A DNA stretch of 64,000 nucleotides from Ruegeria denitrificans (GCF_001458295.1 NZ_CYUD01000004.1:186001-250000); one strand, 5' to 3'. Counted from the stretch's first letter, positions 1 through 11,342 are shown. The notes: generated from the sequence alone by a model not told the origin. Program-made: numbers and translations.

Positions 1-7
1 GGTACGC

Positions 8-604
8 ATGAGCGACACCACAGTCAACCTGGCCGAGCTGATCGGTTCCCGGATTTGTCACGATCTGATCAGCCCCATTGGCGCGATCACCAACGGTCTG
101 GAGTTGCTTGAGATAGTTGGTTTGGTCCAGGGCCCTGAGATGGAGTTGATCTCGGGCAGTGTCGGAAGTGCCGGAGCGCGCATTCGGTTTTTCCGCGTGG
201 CGTTCGGTTCGGCCAGCGATCAGCCCCTGGGTCGCGCCGAGGTGTCAGAACTGCTGAAGGATGTCGAACGTGCGGGCCGCGTCCGCGTAAACTGGCACCT
301 GACCGAAGCGGTGCCGCGTAATCAGGTGAAACTGGCGTTTCTGTCGCTGATGTGCTGCGAAAGTGCGATGCCTTTTGGGGGCGAGGTTACGATCGACCAT
401 CGGGGCAACGAATGGACGGTCACAGGGTCAGCGGACAAGCTGAATGTGGATAATGACCTTTGGAAAAACCTGCCAAAGGGGCGGTTTGCCAGCAAAGTTA
501 CACCTGCACAGGTGCAATTCGCGGTGTTACCTGAAACTGCGGCCTCGATGGGACGGCGGGTTGCGGCGGAAACCACCTCAACCCGCGTTGTGATCCGATT
601 TTAG
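8..604 (+). CDS. chpT: Histidine phosphotransferase ChpT
   Basis: A 198-residue protein resembling ChpT, the phosphotransferase that passes phosphate from the CckA hybrid kinase to the response regulators CtrA and CpdR in alphaproteobacteria. The N-terminal helix carries the H-box-like stretch [12 protein letters not shown], with His18 as the expected phosphorylated residue. The rest matches the degenerate, non-ATP-hydrolysing kinase-like fold of the family. Length fits. The start lies seven bases from the window edge, so its upstream region is not visible. The stop overlaps that of convergent proA. Its target ctrA and the CtrA-modulating sciP lie about 57 kb away in the same window. Confidence 0.85.
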   Translation: MSDTTVNLAELIGSRICHDLISPIGAITNGLELLEIVGLVQGPEMELISGSVGSAGARIRFFRVAFGSASDQPLGRAEVSELLKDVERAGRVRVNWHLTEAVPRNQVKLAFLSLMCCESAMPFGGEVTIDHRGNEWTVTGSADKLNVDNDLWKNLPKGRFASKVTPAQVQFAVLPETAASMGRRVAAETTSTRVVIRF

Positions 605-1863
605 GACCGGGTCGTTCCGTTCCCGCGCACAAGATACTGGAAACTGGTCAGCTGTGCCGCGCCCACCGGGCCACGCGCATGCATCTTGCCGGTTGCAATG
701 CCGATCTCAGCGCCCATACCAAACTCACCACCGTCGGCAAATTGGGTTGAGGCGTTGTGCATCAGGATCGCACTGTCGAGCCGTTCAAAGAACCGCGCAG
801 CCGCGGTTTCGTCCTCGGTTATGATGCAGTCAGTGTGCTCTGATCCATTGAGGCGGATATGCGCGATGGCCTCGTCAATATCAGCGACGGGTTTCGCCGC
901 GATAATGCTGTCGAGGAATTCCTTGCCCCAGTCGTCCGTCGTCGCTGCAACGGTGCCATCCAGGGCCAGCGCACCTTCGGCGTGCACCTCAACACCTGCG
1001 GCCATCAGGGCGGCGATGACGTCCCGTCCCAACGTTTCGGCCACGTCCTGATGAACCAAAAGGCATTCGGCCGCACCGCAGATACCGGTTCGACGGGTTT
1101 TGGCGTTCAAGACCACATCGAGAGTTTTTTGCGGATCAGCGGCCTTGTCGATATAAATATGCACGATACCTTCAAGATGCGCGAACACGGGCACACGCGC
1201 CTCGCGCTGCACCAGCCCCACTAAACCCTTGCCTCCGCGTGGGACGATAACGTCCACATAATCTGTCAGGGTCAGCAATTCCTGAACTGCGGCGCGGTCC
1301 CTCGTTGGTACCAGTTGGATGGCATCTTCAGGCAGGTTCGCGGCTTTTAACCCCTGGACCAGACAAGCATGGATGGCGCCCGAGGAGTGAAAACTTTCGG
1401 ACCCGCCGCGCAGGATCACGGCGTTGCCCGATTTCAAGCACAGAGCACCGGCATCGGCCGTCACGTTGGGGCGGCTTTCATAGATCACACCGATCACGCC
1501 CAGTGGCGTGCGCACGCGCTGGATATGTAGACCCGAAGGCATGTCCCACTCGGTCAGCACTTCGCCCACAGGATCAGCTTGATCCGCGACCGTACGCAGC
1601 CCATCGACCATGCCCTGAATGCGCGAGTCGTCCAGCATCAGACGATCCATCATTGCCGGGCTAAGGCCTTTCTCGCGGCCAAATTCCAGATCTTTCTTGT
1701 TCGCCTCGATGATGTCGGCACGGTTGGCCCAAACGGCATCCGCAGCAGCAATCAGCGCCGCATGTTTGCGTTCGGCACTGGCAAAGGCCAATTCGGCTGA
1801 GGCTGCCTTGGCGCGTTTTCCAAGATCGGCCATCAGTGTGGGAATGCTGTCGAAATCCTTCAT
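601..1863 (-). CDS. proA: Gamma-glutamyl phosphate reductase (proline synthesis)
   Basis: ProA reduces gamma-glutamyl phosphate to glutamate semialdehyde with NADPH, the second step of proline synthesis. The 420-residue product has the aldehyde-dehydrogenase fold, the stretch [20 protein letters not shown] and the catalytic cysteine in RTGICGAAE near residue 280. The start at 1863 (MKDFDSIP) is chosen over an in-frame start 39 bases upstream because it begins where family members begin and follows an AAAGG-like ribosome site. It lies 46 bases downstream of proB on the same strand, so obgE-proB-proA form one transcription unit. Confidence 0.95.
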   Translation of the reverse strand: MKDFDSIPTLMADLGKRAKAASAELAFASAERKHAALIAAADAVWANRADIIEANKKDLEFGREKGLSPAMMDRLMLDDSRIQGMVDGLRTVADQADPVGEVLTEWDMPSGLHIQRVRTPLGVIGVIYESRPNVTADAGALCLKSGNAVILRGGSESFHSSGAIHACLVQGLKAANLPEDAIQLVPTRDRAAVQELLTLTDYVDVIVPRGGKGLVGLVQREARVPVFAHLEGIVHIYIDKAADPQKTLDVVLNAKTRRTGICGAAECLLVHQDVAETLGRDVIAALMAAGVEVHAEGALALDGTVAATTDDWGKEFLDSIIAAKPVADIDEAIAHIRLNGSEHTDCIITEDETAAARFFERLDSAILMHNASTQFADGGEFGMGAEIGIATGKMHARGPVGAAQLTSFQYLVRGNGTTRS

Positions 1864-1909
1864 CTCATGTGCCTTTCGGTCGGTCTTTTGGTGTTCTAAC
1901 ATCGCGCAG

Positions 1910-4047
<2,138 letters not shown>

Positions 4048-4075
4048 CTACTGCAAAGGCCCCATCGGCCACAAG

Positions 4076-4612
4076 TCAGAGTTTTTTAGTATATGTCCAG
4101 GTGGGCACATTCGCATCACGCGCCACCGAATAGCTTTCGGCATCACCCAGATATTCAAACCCGCAATGGGTCAGCACCCGTGCCGAGGCCGGATTGTCCT
4201 GAAACACGCTGGCAAACATAGTGGCGTTTTCCAACGGGTTGGCATTGACCAGCGCTTCAACGGCCGAAGAGGCAACGCCTGTGTTCCAATAGACCGGCGC
4301 GACCCAATAACCAACCTCGGACTGGTTCCGATCCAGACGCGTCAGCGAGATCAAACCGATCAGTTCAGGGCCGTCATCTTTGGTGGCATCCATCGCCCAC
4401 ACGTCTTCTTCTCGTTCTTCTGTCATAGACCGTGTGACAAATGCCTCGATCGAACCGGGCGGTAATGGGTGCGGGATCGACGTTGTCATCCGCGCCACGC
4501 GCTTATCACCTGCATAATGTTCAATGAGACCCATATCCGACCGACGCAATGGTCGCAGGTCGAACCGCTCGGTTTCGATGACCGGCTGGTTAATTATCGT
4601 CTCAATCTTCAT
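4076..4612 (-). CDS. GNAT-family N-acetyltransferase (RimJ/RimL-like)
   Basis: A 178-residue acetyltransferase of the RimJ/RimL subgroup, expected to move acetyl from acetyl-CoA to an amine. It opens with the typical ETERFDLRPLRRSD, has EVGYWVAPVYWNTGVASSAV as the fold-defining acetyl-CoA segment, and NPASARVLTHCGFEYLG near the end. The start at 4612 is chosen because ATGA overlaps the stop of the upstream LysE-type gene; a longer reading frame upstream shows no family similarity. The substrate cannot be told from sequence. Confidence 0.85.
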   Translation of the reverse strand: MKIETIINQPVIETERFDLRPLRRSDMGLIEHYAGDKRVARMTTSIPHPLPPGSIEAFVTRSMTEEREEDVWAMDATKDDGPELIGLISLTRLDRNQSEVGYWVAPVYWNTGVASSAVEALVNANPLENATMFASVFQDNPASARVLTHCGFEYLGDAESYSVARDANVPTWTYTKKL

Positions 4613-5217
4613 GAGTGCGTTCCTCCTCCGAACAACACATAAAATACGGACGCAACAGTAATACTCGCCAACGTCCACATCAGATATTTTTCCGCAGGCC
4701 GTCCTTCAACCGCGTGGGCAATTCTATCCCCCGCAAATGTCCAGATTGGATGAAGAAACGCCTGACAAACCAACAAACAAGCAGCAATTGTAGCTGTTGC
4801 CTCAAAACTGGGTGTTCCCACCGCGACAAAACCAGTGAAGCCAGCAATGATCATCGCCCAAGCCTTGGGGTTCAGCGGATGCACCACTAGTCCGGACCAG
4901 AACCCCGGCACGTCGCCGTGGCTGTCTTGCCGGGAAAGGCGCAGATTGGCAATTTTCCATGCAAGCCAGCAAATATATACCGCCGAAGCATATTTCAGGA
5001 CGGTAAACACCTCAGGAGCCTGATCTGCCAGATGCAGCACCCCAAACCCGACAGGCCAGATGATCAGTTGCTTGCCCAGAACGACGCCCGCCACGAAAGG
5101 CAGTGCCGCCCGAAAACCATAGCGCGCACCGGTTCCCAGCAGGACCATATTGGCCGGTCCCGGCGTGCCGACCTGACTGGCGGCAAAGATCAGAAAACTG
5201 GTGGTTGCGACTGTCAT
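4609..5217 (-). CDS. LysE/RhtB-family amino-acid exporter
   Basis: Inner-membrane exporter of about 202 residues and six hydrophobic segments. It carries the family stretch TPGPANMVLLGTGARYGFR after the first helix and NPKAWAMIIAG in the middle. Members export amino acids or small related metabolites; the substrate here is unknown. ATG at 5217 is preferred over an in-frame TTG at 5232 because AAGG sits five bases before it. The stop overlaps the GNAT start (ATGA), so the two genes are a two-gene unit. Confidence 0.88.
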   Translation of the reverse strand: MTVATTSFLIFAASQVGTPGPANMVLLGTGARYGFRAALPFVAGVVLGKQLIIWPVGFGVLHLADQAPEVFTVLKYASAVYICWLAWKIANLRLSRQDSHGDVPGFWSGLVVHPLNPKAWAMIIAGFTGFVAVGTPSFEATATIAACLLVCQAFLHPIWTFAGDRIAHAVEGRPAEKYLMWTLASITVASVFYVLFGGGTHS

Positions 5218-5241
5218 CTGAACCTTGATCAAATCTGCGTT

Positions 5242-5278
5242 AAAACGAGAAAAGGGACCGGCATTTTCTGCCGGTCCC
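5242..5278 (-). terminator. Rho-independent terminator of rplU-rpmA
   Basis: A perfect 10-bp stem (GGGACCGGCA with its complement, 5254-5263 and 5269-5278) with a 5-base loop. Read on the minus strand it is followed by TTTTCTCGTTTT. It lies just past the rpmA stop. Confidence 0.88.
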
Positions 5279-5308
5279 CAAGAATTTTCAAACCTTTTGG
5301 GTTTCGGC

Positions 5309-5578
5309 TTACTCTGCGGCCTCCGCCACTGGCAGGACCGAAATAAAGGTGCGGTTTTTGAGCCCCTTGTGGAACTTCACGGCGCCATCGACAGTTGCAA
5401 AGATGGTGTGATCTTTGCCGATGCCTACGCCTTCGCCCGGCCAAAACTTGGTGCCGCGCTGACGCACGATGATGTTGCCTGCGATGGCGGCCTGGCCACC
5501 ATACAGTTTCACGCCAAGGCGGCGACCAGCTGAGTCGCGACCGTTACGGGAGGAACCGCCAGCTTTTTTATGTGCCAT
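5309..5578 (-). CDS. rpmA: 50S ribosomal protein L27
   Basis: L27 of the large ribosomal subunit, whose N-terminal tail reaches the peptidyl-transferase centre. It has 89 residues, starting [20 protein letters not shown] and containing the family segment [18 protein letters not shown]. It does not carry the cleavable N-terminal extension known from Firmicutes. It follows rplU by 11 bases on the same strand and ends before a strong terminator. Confidence 0.97.
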   Translation of the reverse strand: MAHKKAGGSSRNGRDSAGRRLGVKLYGGQAAIAGNIIVRQRGTKFWPGEGVGIGKDHTIFATVDGAVKFHKGLKNRTFISVLPVAEAAE

Positions 5579-5589
5579 TCTCTCTCTCC

Positions 5590-6198
5590 TTAGCCTTTGG
5601 CCAACTCTTTGGCCTGCTCAACCCATTCGGGTTTTACTTTGACCGTTTCGATAGCAGCAATCTGCTCGTCCGACAAGGCGGCCAGAGCGGCAAAGCTCTC
5701 GATACCGGCTTCTGCCAGCTTCTTGGCGGCGGCGGGGCCTACACCAGTCAGCGCGGTCAGATCGTCAGCAGCAGCAGCAGGTGCCTCTGCCTTGGCTTCA
5801 GCTTTCTTGGCTGGCTTCGCAGCAGGTGCCGCATCGCCAGCCGGTGCCGAACCAGTCGCAGCCTTGATGCCCGATTTTTCAGCGCCCGACGCCAAGATGT
5901 CGGTGATTTTAACCAAGGTCAGTTTCTGACGGTGGCCAACGGTACGCTTCGAGCTGTGTTTACGACGGCGCTTGACGAACTTGATGACCTTGTCACCTTT
6001 GACCTGTTCGATCACTTCGGCTTGTACGCCTGCGCCTTCAACGAAAGGTGCGCCAACAACCGGTGCGTCACCGCCCAGCATCAGAACATCGTTGAATTGA
6101 ACTTTTTCACCTGCGTCGGCAGCCAGCTTTTCAACACGGAGCACATCGCCCGCCTGAACCTTGTACTGCTTGCCGCCAGTCTTGAGGACCGCAAACAT
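5590..6198 (-). CDS. rplU: 50S ribosomal protein L21 with C-terminal helix-hairpin-helix extension
   Basis: The first ~100 residues are a standard L21 ([20 protein letters not shown] to [12 protein letters not shown]). The predicted protein has 202 residues, about twice the usual length. The extra part is an alanine/lysine-rich linker (residues ~105-145) followed by a compact domain reading [19 protein letters not shown], which looks like a helix-hairpin-helix fold of the kind seen in DNA/RNA-binding or DUF4332-like proteins. The start at 6198 is fixed by homology; a longer upstream frame is not family-like. Extended L21 proteins are, as I recall, usual in Rhodobacterales; the role of the tail is unknown to me. 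Confidence 0.95.
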   Translation of the reverse strand: MFAVLKTGGKQYKVQAGDVLRVEKLAADAGEKVQFNDVLMLGGDAPVVGAPFVEGAGVQAEVIEQVKGDKVIKFVKRRRKHSSKRTVGHRQKLTLVKITDILASGAEKSGIKAATGSAPAGDAAPAAKPAKKAEAKAEAPAAAADDLTALTGVGPAAAKKLAEAGIESFAALAALSDEQIAAIETVKVKPEWVEQAKELAKG

Positions 6199-6375
6199 GC
6201 GTCTTTCCTTTTTCAAACCGCGTTCTGTGGTCCCCGTTAGGGTGTTTTGGCCCCAAGAAACTTGAGAGCCACCTCGAACAGCGCGCCCCTTTCGGGCTGT
6301 GTGACGACCCTTGGGATACGCCCTTTGGGTCAATAATAACGAGACCCGGCGCGGAAGAACCGGCCGGGATGCGCG

Positions 6376-6404
6376 CTTATCCAAAGATTGCAGGGGAAAG
6401 TCAA
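6376..6404 (-). promoter_or_regulatory. Putative sigma70-type promoter of rplU-rpmA
   Basis: On the minus strand TTGACT (6399-6404) is separated by 17 bases from GATAAG (6376-6381). This would give a leader of about 170 nt before rplU, long enough for autoregulatory RNA structure. Read by eye only. Confidence 0.45.
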
Positions 6405-6418
6405 CATCAAATGCGCCC

Positions 6419-7219
6419 CTAAAGGTCCGATCCTTTCAGGACCTGAGCGACCGCAAGACCCAACTGATAATAGATCGTGTCAAACATCCGATCAAAGCTT
6501 TCAAACAGTGCCGTATTGATCGCCCTACCCGTCTCGGTTCGTGAAAAAGCGATGTTCTCTCGCATCTGGCTGTCGCTCAGCGGTTTATAGGCCAGCAGGA
6601 AGAAGGAATACAGCCACGTGCGGGTGTCTTCGGTCACACTGTCTTTTTCCTCGAGAAGCTGTGCCAAAAGTTCGCCATCATCCGCTCCGGCCCCCAGGGT
6701 CATTCCGCGGAAAAAATTGAAATCTGCACTGATGGAATTCTGGACATTCTCGTCAATCAGGTTGTTAACCTGAATATATTCGTCAACCAGACGAAACAGT
6801 TCCGTGCTGCGGTCACCTTGTTCATATGCATCCTGCGCCATTTCTTCGATGGTTTCATCTGCCATGGCAACGCGGGCTGACAATTCCAACGAGATGATAT
6901 CTTGCCCCAGATCGCTTTCAAAAAACAGGATGGCTCGTTCCATCTGGCTTTCGGTCAGGGCTTCCTCGAAGACTTCTTTGACCTGACTGCGCATTTTGTC
7001 CGCATCGTAAATCCGATCCACCTGATCCAGAAAGACCGGGCCACCATTGTCGTCCAGAAAGGTTTGTTGCAGGTCCTGCCCAAGCAAGTTTCCTTCGTCC
7101 CGCAGAATAGTGATGACCGCGTCCAGCTGCAAAGCTTGCATAAGCCGTTCGATCTTTTCTTCGGCCTGCAATGGCACTGCCCATGCGAACAGAGCTAGAA
7201 ACGCCGCAACCAATCGCAT
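6419..7219 (-). CDS. Exported DUF2059-type protein
   Basis: A 266-residue protein with a clear signal peptide (MRLVAAFLALFAWAVPLQAEE), so probably periplasmic. The mature part is helical and acidic, with repeats of the ESQMERAILFFESDLGQDI type that mark DUF2059 proteins: a helical pair in which a bundle of residues asks whether cells or filaments reach the end of the segment. Function is unknown. The start overlaps the stop of the upstream paralogous gene as TGATG, so the pair is co-translated. Confidence 0.7.
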   Translation of the reverse strand: MRLVAAFLALFAWAVPLQAEEKIERLMQALQLDAVITILRDEGNLLGQDLQQTFLDDNGGPVFLDQVDRIYDADKMRSQVKEVFEEALTESQMERAILFFESDLGQDIISLELSARVAMADETIEEMAQDAYEQGDRSTELFRLVDEYIQVNNLIDENVQNSISADFNFFRGMTLGAGADDGELLAQLLEEKDSVTEDTRTWLYSFFLLAYKPLSDSQMRENIAFSRTETGRAINTALFESFDRMFDTIYYQLGLAVAQVLKGSDL

Positions 7220-8061
7220 CAGATATCCTGAGCCGGGTGCAGGTCCGCCATCCGAGCGGCAAGAATTTCGAACTTCATGGCCATGATTTCATATTGAACG
7301 GCATTCAGCAGTTCGTAGACCTCTTGCATCAGCGGCTGCTCCAGCGCTTCGGCATAGGTGGTCACGTCGGCGTCCGAGAAATCCTGATACGTATATGCCG
7401 CCCCCGCTAGCGCCGACAATTGCAGCGCTTGACGCATTCCGGTTTCATTCTGCCGCATCATCAGGCGCAATTCGTCAGCGTCCAGTTGAAGATCAATCAC
7501 CCCCGAGGCACTGGCGGCGAGCAAAAACCGCAGCTGGATCTCCTGCAAGGCCCGCAAGGCTGTCCCGCTGGAATCAATCGCCCTATTCATCCGTTTAAGG
7601 CTTTCTACCCGGTGCGAGCCATCCTTGATCAGCCCGGCCACAATCTCCTGCCCGTGCTGTTGCTTGGCCTCTTCATCCTCAAGCATATGAGAGGCGTTTT
7701 CTGCCTCAACCAAACGCTGCCCCAAGTCCGAGGCATAAAATTCCACTGCGTGGTTAAGCGCTTCGTCGCTAAGTGTCCGTTCCAGGATGGACACTGCGGT
7801 TTCATGCATGTCCTTGGTGTCGAACACCTCTTCTGTCAGCCGCGTCCAATCTGATCCGAATCCGTCGGGGTCGATACCCAGAATCTTCGGGGCCGAGGCT
7901 GATGACAGCGCAATACTTTCCAACGCCACATCAAACCCGGTTGTGGTCAAAAATGCCTCAATCCGATCACGTCCAGCAGCAAAGGACGTCACTGGCACTG
8001 CGGCCAGCGTCAGAATCAACAGGAAAAAGGTGAAAGCGGTACGGTGTAGGGAATAAGTCAT
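7219..8061 (-). CDS. Exported DUF2059-type protein (paralogue of its neighbour)
   Basis: A 280-residue protein with a signal peptide (MTYSLHRTAFTFFLLILTLAAVPVTSFAAG). Segments such as DEALNHAVEFYASDLGQRLVEAE parallel those of the downstream gene, so the two look like a tandem duplication of DUF2059 proteins. The start at 8061 is chosen because it begins the signal peptide; an in-frame start 51 bases upstream would add a charged tail before it. Function is unknown. It lies beside the tRNA-Ser gene that hosts the island. Confidence 0.72.
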   Translation of the reverse strand: MTYSLHRTAFTFFLLILTLAAVPVTSFAAGRDRIEAFLTTTGFDVALESIALSSASAPKILGIDPDGFGSDWTRLTEEVFDTKDMHETAVSILERTLSDEALNHAVEFYASDLGQRLVEAENASHMLEDEEAKQQHGQEIVAGLIKDGSHRVESLKRMNRAIDSSGTALRALQEIQLRFLLAASASGVIDLQLDADELRLMMRQNETGMRQALQLSALAGAAYTYQDFSDADVTTYAEALEQPLMQEVYELLNAVQYEIMAMKFEILAARMADLHPAQDI

Positions 8062-8184
8062 ACCTGAAACCCTAGGTGTTTTATGCCGTCTGGCAATGGA
8101 AAATACTGTCATAGTGAATTTCGGGAATTTTCTGCTTGCACCCCCGCGCGTTCCTCACTAAATCCCCCCCTCACAGACCCCCGC

Positions 8185-8274
8185 GGAGAGGTGCCGGAGT
8201 GGTCGAACGGGGCGGTCTCGAAAACCGTTGTGGGTGCAAGCCCACCCAGGGTTCGAATCCCTGTCTCTCCGCCA
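8185..8274 (+). tRNA. tRNA-Ser(CGA)
   Basis: A complete 90-nt class II tRNA. Acceptor GGAGAGG pairs with TCTCTCC (one G-T), the anticodon stem GCGGT/ACCGT closes the loop CTCGAAA with anticodon CGA, a variable arm TGGG/CCCA follows, and the T arm is CAGGG-TTCGAAT-CCCTG. The discriminator G and CCA (8272-8274) are encoded. Its 3' end is the attachment site of the neighbouring element, and a larger 3' piece of it recurs at 39405-39466. Confidence 0.97.
8260..8274 (+). repeat. Attachment-site repeat, tRNA-side copy
   Basis: CCTGTCTCTCCGCCA, the last 15 bases of the tRNA-Ser gene, is repeated exactly at 14411-14425. The sequences on either side of the two copies differ, so the repeat is exactly 15 bp. 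This is the expected core of tRNA-targeting tyrosine-integrase elements. Confidence 0.85.
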
Positions 8275-8567
8275 TAAAATCATGCTAACTTGCTGTAAAG
8301 ATTTATTAATCTTTGTGGAGATGCGAGTCTTTCCCTCATTCACTCCCCCCTTGGATTGCGCAGCGGAGAGGCAGTCTCGAGCTTTTTTTTCTGCCATTTA
8401 ACTGGGTTTGTGAACCTGAATTTCTCGGTTGTTTAAGAAGTAAACGGCGTTTTGCTGTGCGAGAGAGCACGAACTTGAGATACGCATTGGTTGGAAGAAA
8501 TCGCGTTTGTCCAGCCTAGTAGAGCGTCAACTCAAATACACAAAATGCCCTTTGAGTAGTTGCTTTG
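8275..8567. other. Non-coding segment between tRNA and first element gene
   Basis: No convincing gene. It contains a short hairpin AAAGATT-TATT-AATCTTT (8298-8315) just after the tRNA, which may end or process the tRNA transcript, and a run of eight T at about 8383-8390. Confidence 0.4.
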
Positions 8568-9269
8568 ATGAGGCTCAAGCGGCATCGTCAATGGAAAGTT
8601 AATCAATTGAAGTTTGAGATTGGGAAGATAATGGGTGTTTTATTCGATGATGGCTACTGGGCAAATGTAGCGAATTCTATGATGGAACTACGTCCAACCC
8701 GAACGGAGGTTTTGTCACTCAATGATGCGACGCAAATGCTTCAAATTTGCTGTAAAGCACTCACGGATTTAATTGAAGATCCAGAGTTTTCTGCAGATCT
8801 TTCAAATGCTCTGTCGACACGTGTCGACGGTGACATGCCATTGATTTCCTTTCTTGACGAGTTCGAAAGGATGGAGCGGGCGATTGCTATGCAGTCCGGC
8901 GTGAATGAGGCAGCCGCCGCAGACTTAGGCAGGTCAGTGAGGGCTGTGCAAAGGCAGTTGTCTGATCCAATCGCTGCTAGCGAACTACTGGCGGATACAG
9001 AAGATAAGATTCGATTGTCGCAAAAGATGGCGTGCAAAGCATATAGGGGAGAAATTTCTCCATTAGAAAGTCGCGATAATCGAACGATTTGGTCGCGTGC
9101 GTGGTCTGCCACTAAAGGTGTCTCAACGATATCGTTCAATGCGTCTGTTGGTGCTGGGGCTATGGTTTATCTTCCTGGTGTAGGGGACATGCTCGTCGGT
9201 TATGCAGCAGGAAAGTCGATTGAATCGGGTGCTGGCATGATAGGAGATGCCTGTAGAGGCTATTGGTGA
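8568..9269 (+). CDS. Hypothetical element protein with glycine-rich C-terminal membrane-like segment
   Basis: A protein of 233 residues (212 if it starts at 8631, where GGGAAG precedes ATG) that I do not recognise. The first ~170 residues look helical and soluble, with a charged middle (SVRAVQRQLSDPIAASELL). The C-terminal ~45 residues are hydrophobic and rich in glycine and alanine (VGAGAMVYLPGVGDMLVGYA), as in glycine-zipper or pore-forming segments. Base composition looks AT-richer than the core genes. It sits alone on the plus strand between the tRNA and a STAND NTPase remnant, a position often used by defence or toxin cargo; that role is only inferred. Confidence 0.55.
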   Translation: MRLKRHRQWKVNQLKFEIGKIMGVLFDDGYWANVANSMMELRPTRTEVLSLNDATQMLQICCKALTDLIEDPEFSADLSNALSTRVDGDMPLISFLDEFERMERAIAMQSGVNEAAAADLGRSVRAVQRQLSDPIAASELLADTEDKIRLSQKMACKAYRGEISPLESRDNRTIWSRAWSATKGVSTISFNASVGAGAMVYLPGVGDMLVGYAAGKSIESGAGMIGDACRGYW

Positions 9270-9368
9270 ATTGCCAGCTAAAGCCGGGCGGGTCCACCAA
9301 TGTCGGACACGATCAGGGTTCAATAGTCGAAAGGCGCGGTCATTGCGGCTAATGCTGGCGAAAGGAAA

Positions 9369-9466
9369 GTATTGCTCGACTTGACCAGATCTATTTACAG
9401 GAACTCATCGAGATTATTTCGACGGTACTGTTTGAAAGCGGCTGGACAAGTCAAATCGAGCAATAC
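9369..9466. repeat. Inverted repeat pair, possible miniature element or hairpin
   Basis: GTATTGCTCGACTTGAC (9369-9385) recurs inverted at 9450-9466 with 16 of 17 bases matching, 64 bases apart. The pair lies in the gap between the hypothetical gene and the STAND remnant. No target duplication was seen. Confidence 0.5.
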
Positions 9467-9537
9467 TGTGACACTGATTCGATCTTATTTTATGTGAACT
9501 CGATTCCCCTGAGCGCCTTAAAATGCACTGTTTGGTT

Positions 9538-11154
9538 TTATAAACGGTTTATAAAACTCTTCAGTTGATCTTCAAGGCGCGGAGTTAAAGTTGTGTCCAA
9601 CCATTTCTCCTTTCTGAATCCTGACGACAGGGTATCACGGGCTTGATTCTTTATCCGCGATTTCTCGGGCTTAGCTAAGGTTGCCAGAGGTAGCCGCTCA
9701 ATATGAGCAAACAACGCTTCTGCGACTGGGTCTAGATATCCTTCAGTATCATTTTGAAGCGACTTCATTTCGCTGAATAGTTCCCAAGGTCTATAAGAAG
9801 AGATAATTCTAAAGTACTGATCAGCGGTATTCAGAGCGTACTTTTCTGAGATGTTCGTCATCGGAGAACCATTCAATGCATTGTGTTTAAATGCTTTAGT
9901 GTGCAACAAGATGCTTAACCGCATCAAAGCTAGAGCCTCGTCGGGAGAGCTCTCCAGTTTCTGCTGAGCGATGTGGTACGCAGTCGTCGCTTTTCTAGAA
10001 ACCATTCCAATCTTCTGATCTTCCGAGTACCTTCTTCCGGAAGTTACTGCATCCATTATTGAAAAAAGGTGTTCACCAACAACATTTGAAGACTTCTCCG
10101 CATCAAACCATGCAGTCAATTCTTCGAACTCTGGTTCATGTTTCATTTGCAGTGCATAATGAAAATCTTCTCGAACCTCCGATAAGTCCACGCGCGTCTG
10201 GCTAGCTTCAACGTAACCTTTCAGAGCCCTGAAAACTGGATCTTCTGTAACACTCAGTTTCAGTTTTGGATCCCTAACCAGATTCAGAGCAATTCTAAGG
10301 TCACTTGAACTGTGGGACGATAACCTCAGAGGTACATACCTTCTGACAGTAGCTACAAGTCTAGCAACTTCCGGAGAGGCAATTTTTGCCGTTCGCTTGA
10401 AAGCACGAACGCGCTCCTTAACGGCCGGGTACAGTTTTAAGCTCTCCTTCTTTGAATTGACGAAACTGCGTGTCAGTCCTGCAAGTGAAAAAAGAGTGCT
10501 CTCGCCAGCGTCGTCAATTGTCAGAAACATCTCTCGAACTGCAGCAATGGAATCACGAATTGCAGAGTCGCCGGCCCGAAGGACAATTTTTAGGTCATCG
10601 AATGAAGTTGGCCTATTGAGATCAGCGAGGGCTGCAAGCAATGGACGTTCCAATCCGTTTGGCAAAGCGTCCCACTCTCGGGAAAAGACATAATCTCGAA
10701 CGTCGTCGCCGATATTTTGTGTAAACAGTCGATCCGCACCTGAATAACCACCAGCAGTTCGTGACAGTGCAATGATCGACTCGATTACAAGTGGTCGTCT
10801 CTCCGATAAGAGAGGAAGGCGGCTTTCTCTGAATTCTTGACTTGGCTCCGGCGCATTGAACTTTGCAATGCACTCATTCACAAATTCATCATAGTCACGC
10901 CCAATAAGTCCCGGAACTTCAATTGAATTATGAATGGATTGAGACGGCGCATTTCTGATGGTGTAAAGTACTTTGGATCTCTTTTTTGCTCGGCTCAACG
11001 CTCGAAAAAGAAAATCAGCCCCAGGATCAACGCCTTTAGTTGTTAGGGTATCCACATCGTCAAGAACGATGAGGTAAGAGAAATGGTCCAAATATTCTTG
11101 GACAGTCCTCCTGTAATCCTTCAGATCCGCAACCTCATCTTCACCTATGTCACT
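9538..11154 (-). pseudogene. STAND-type NTPase, N-terminal P-loop part missing
   Basis: A reading frame of about 530 residues whose first recognisable motif is a Walker B/sensor stretch, FSYLIVLDDVDTLTTKG, followed by SKVLYTIRN, as in NACHT/NB-ARC-like STAND ATPases. The following helical region (winged-helix-like, then ~350 helical residues) fits the signalling and sensor parts. No Walker A appears upstream: the frame meets a TGA at 11155-11157, has no ATG before 11089, and the DNA beyond about 11178 belongs to another gene. Intact relatives act as abortive-infection or signalling ATPases. It is probably a decapitated defence gene; a TTG start at 11091 would give 517 residues. Confidence 0.6.
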
Positions 11155-11342
11155 TCACCGCCAGATAGCTTTACTATCGATGACTTGGCCTCAGCCGCAA
11201 CCGTGATCCATTGCGCCCATTTTGGTCCAAAGACCTTTTCTAGAGGCAGCCTGGGCGCAGCGGCGCGTTCATCCCGCAAGAACCGCGATGCCGGTTCCGG
11301 CCAATCCGGCGCAAAACTCTCTTCTTTTGGATGGATTGTCAT
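11145..11342 (-). pseudogene. DUF3987 (replicative helicase-like) gene, only N-terminus left
   Basis: The frame begins MTIHPKEESFAPDWPEPASR and runs through RLPLEKVFGPKWAQWITVAA, which I recognise as the opening of DUF3987 proteins that follow Toprim primases in alphaproteobacterial integrative elements. Similarity ends at about residue 55 (base ~11178), where ten unrelated residues and a stop follow. Family members run to several hundred residues with a P-loop, so nearly all of the protein is lost. Its ATG overlaps the primase stop (ATGA), showing it was once the next gene of that operon. Confidence 0.7.

Noticed and set aside
5572..6240. Long plus-strand frame of about 220 codons opposite rplU
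   Set aside because: It lies wholly antisense to rplU, has no family similarity and owes its length to the biased codons of the Ala/Lys-rich tail.
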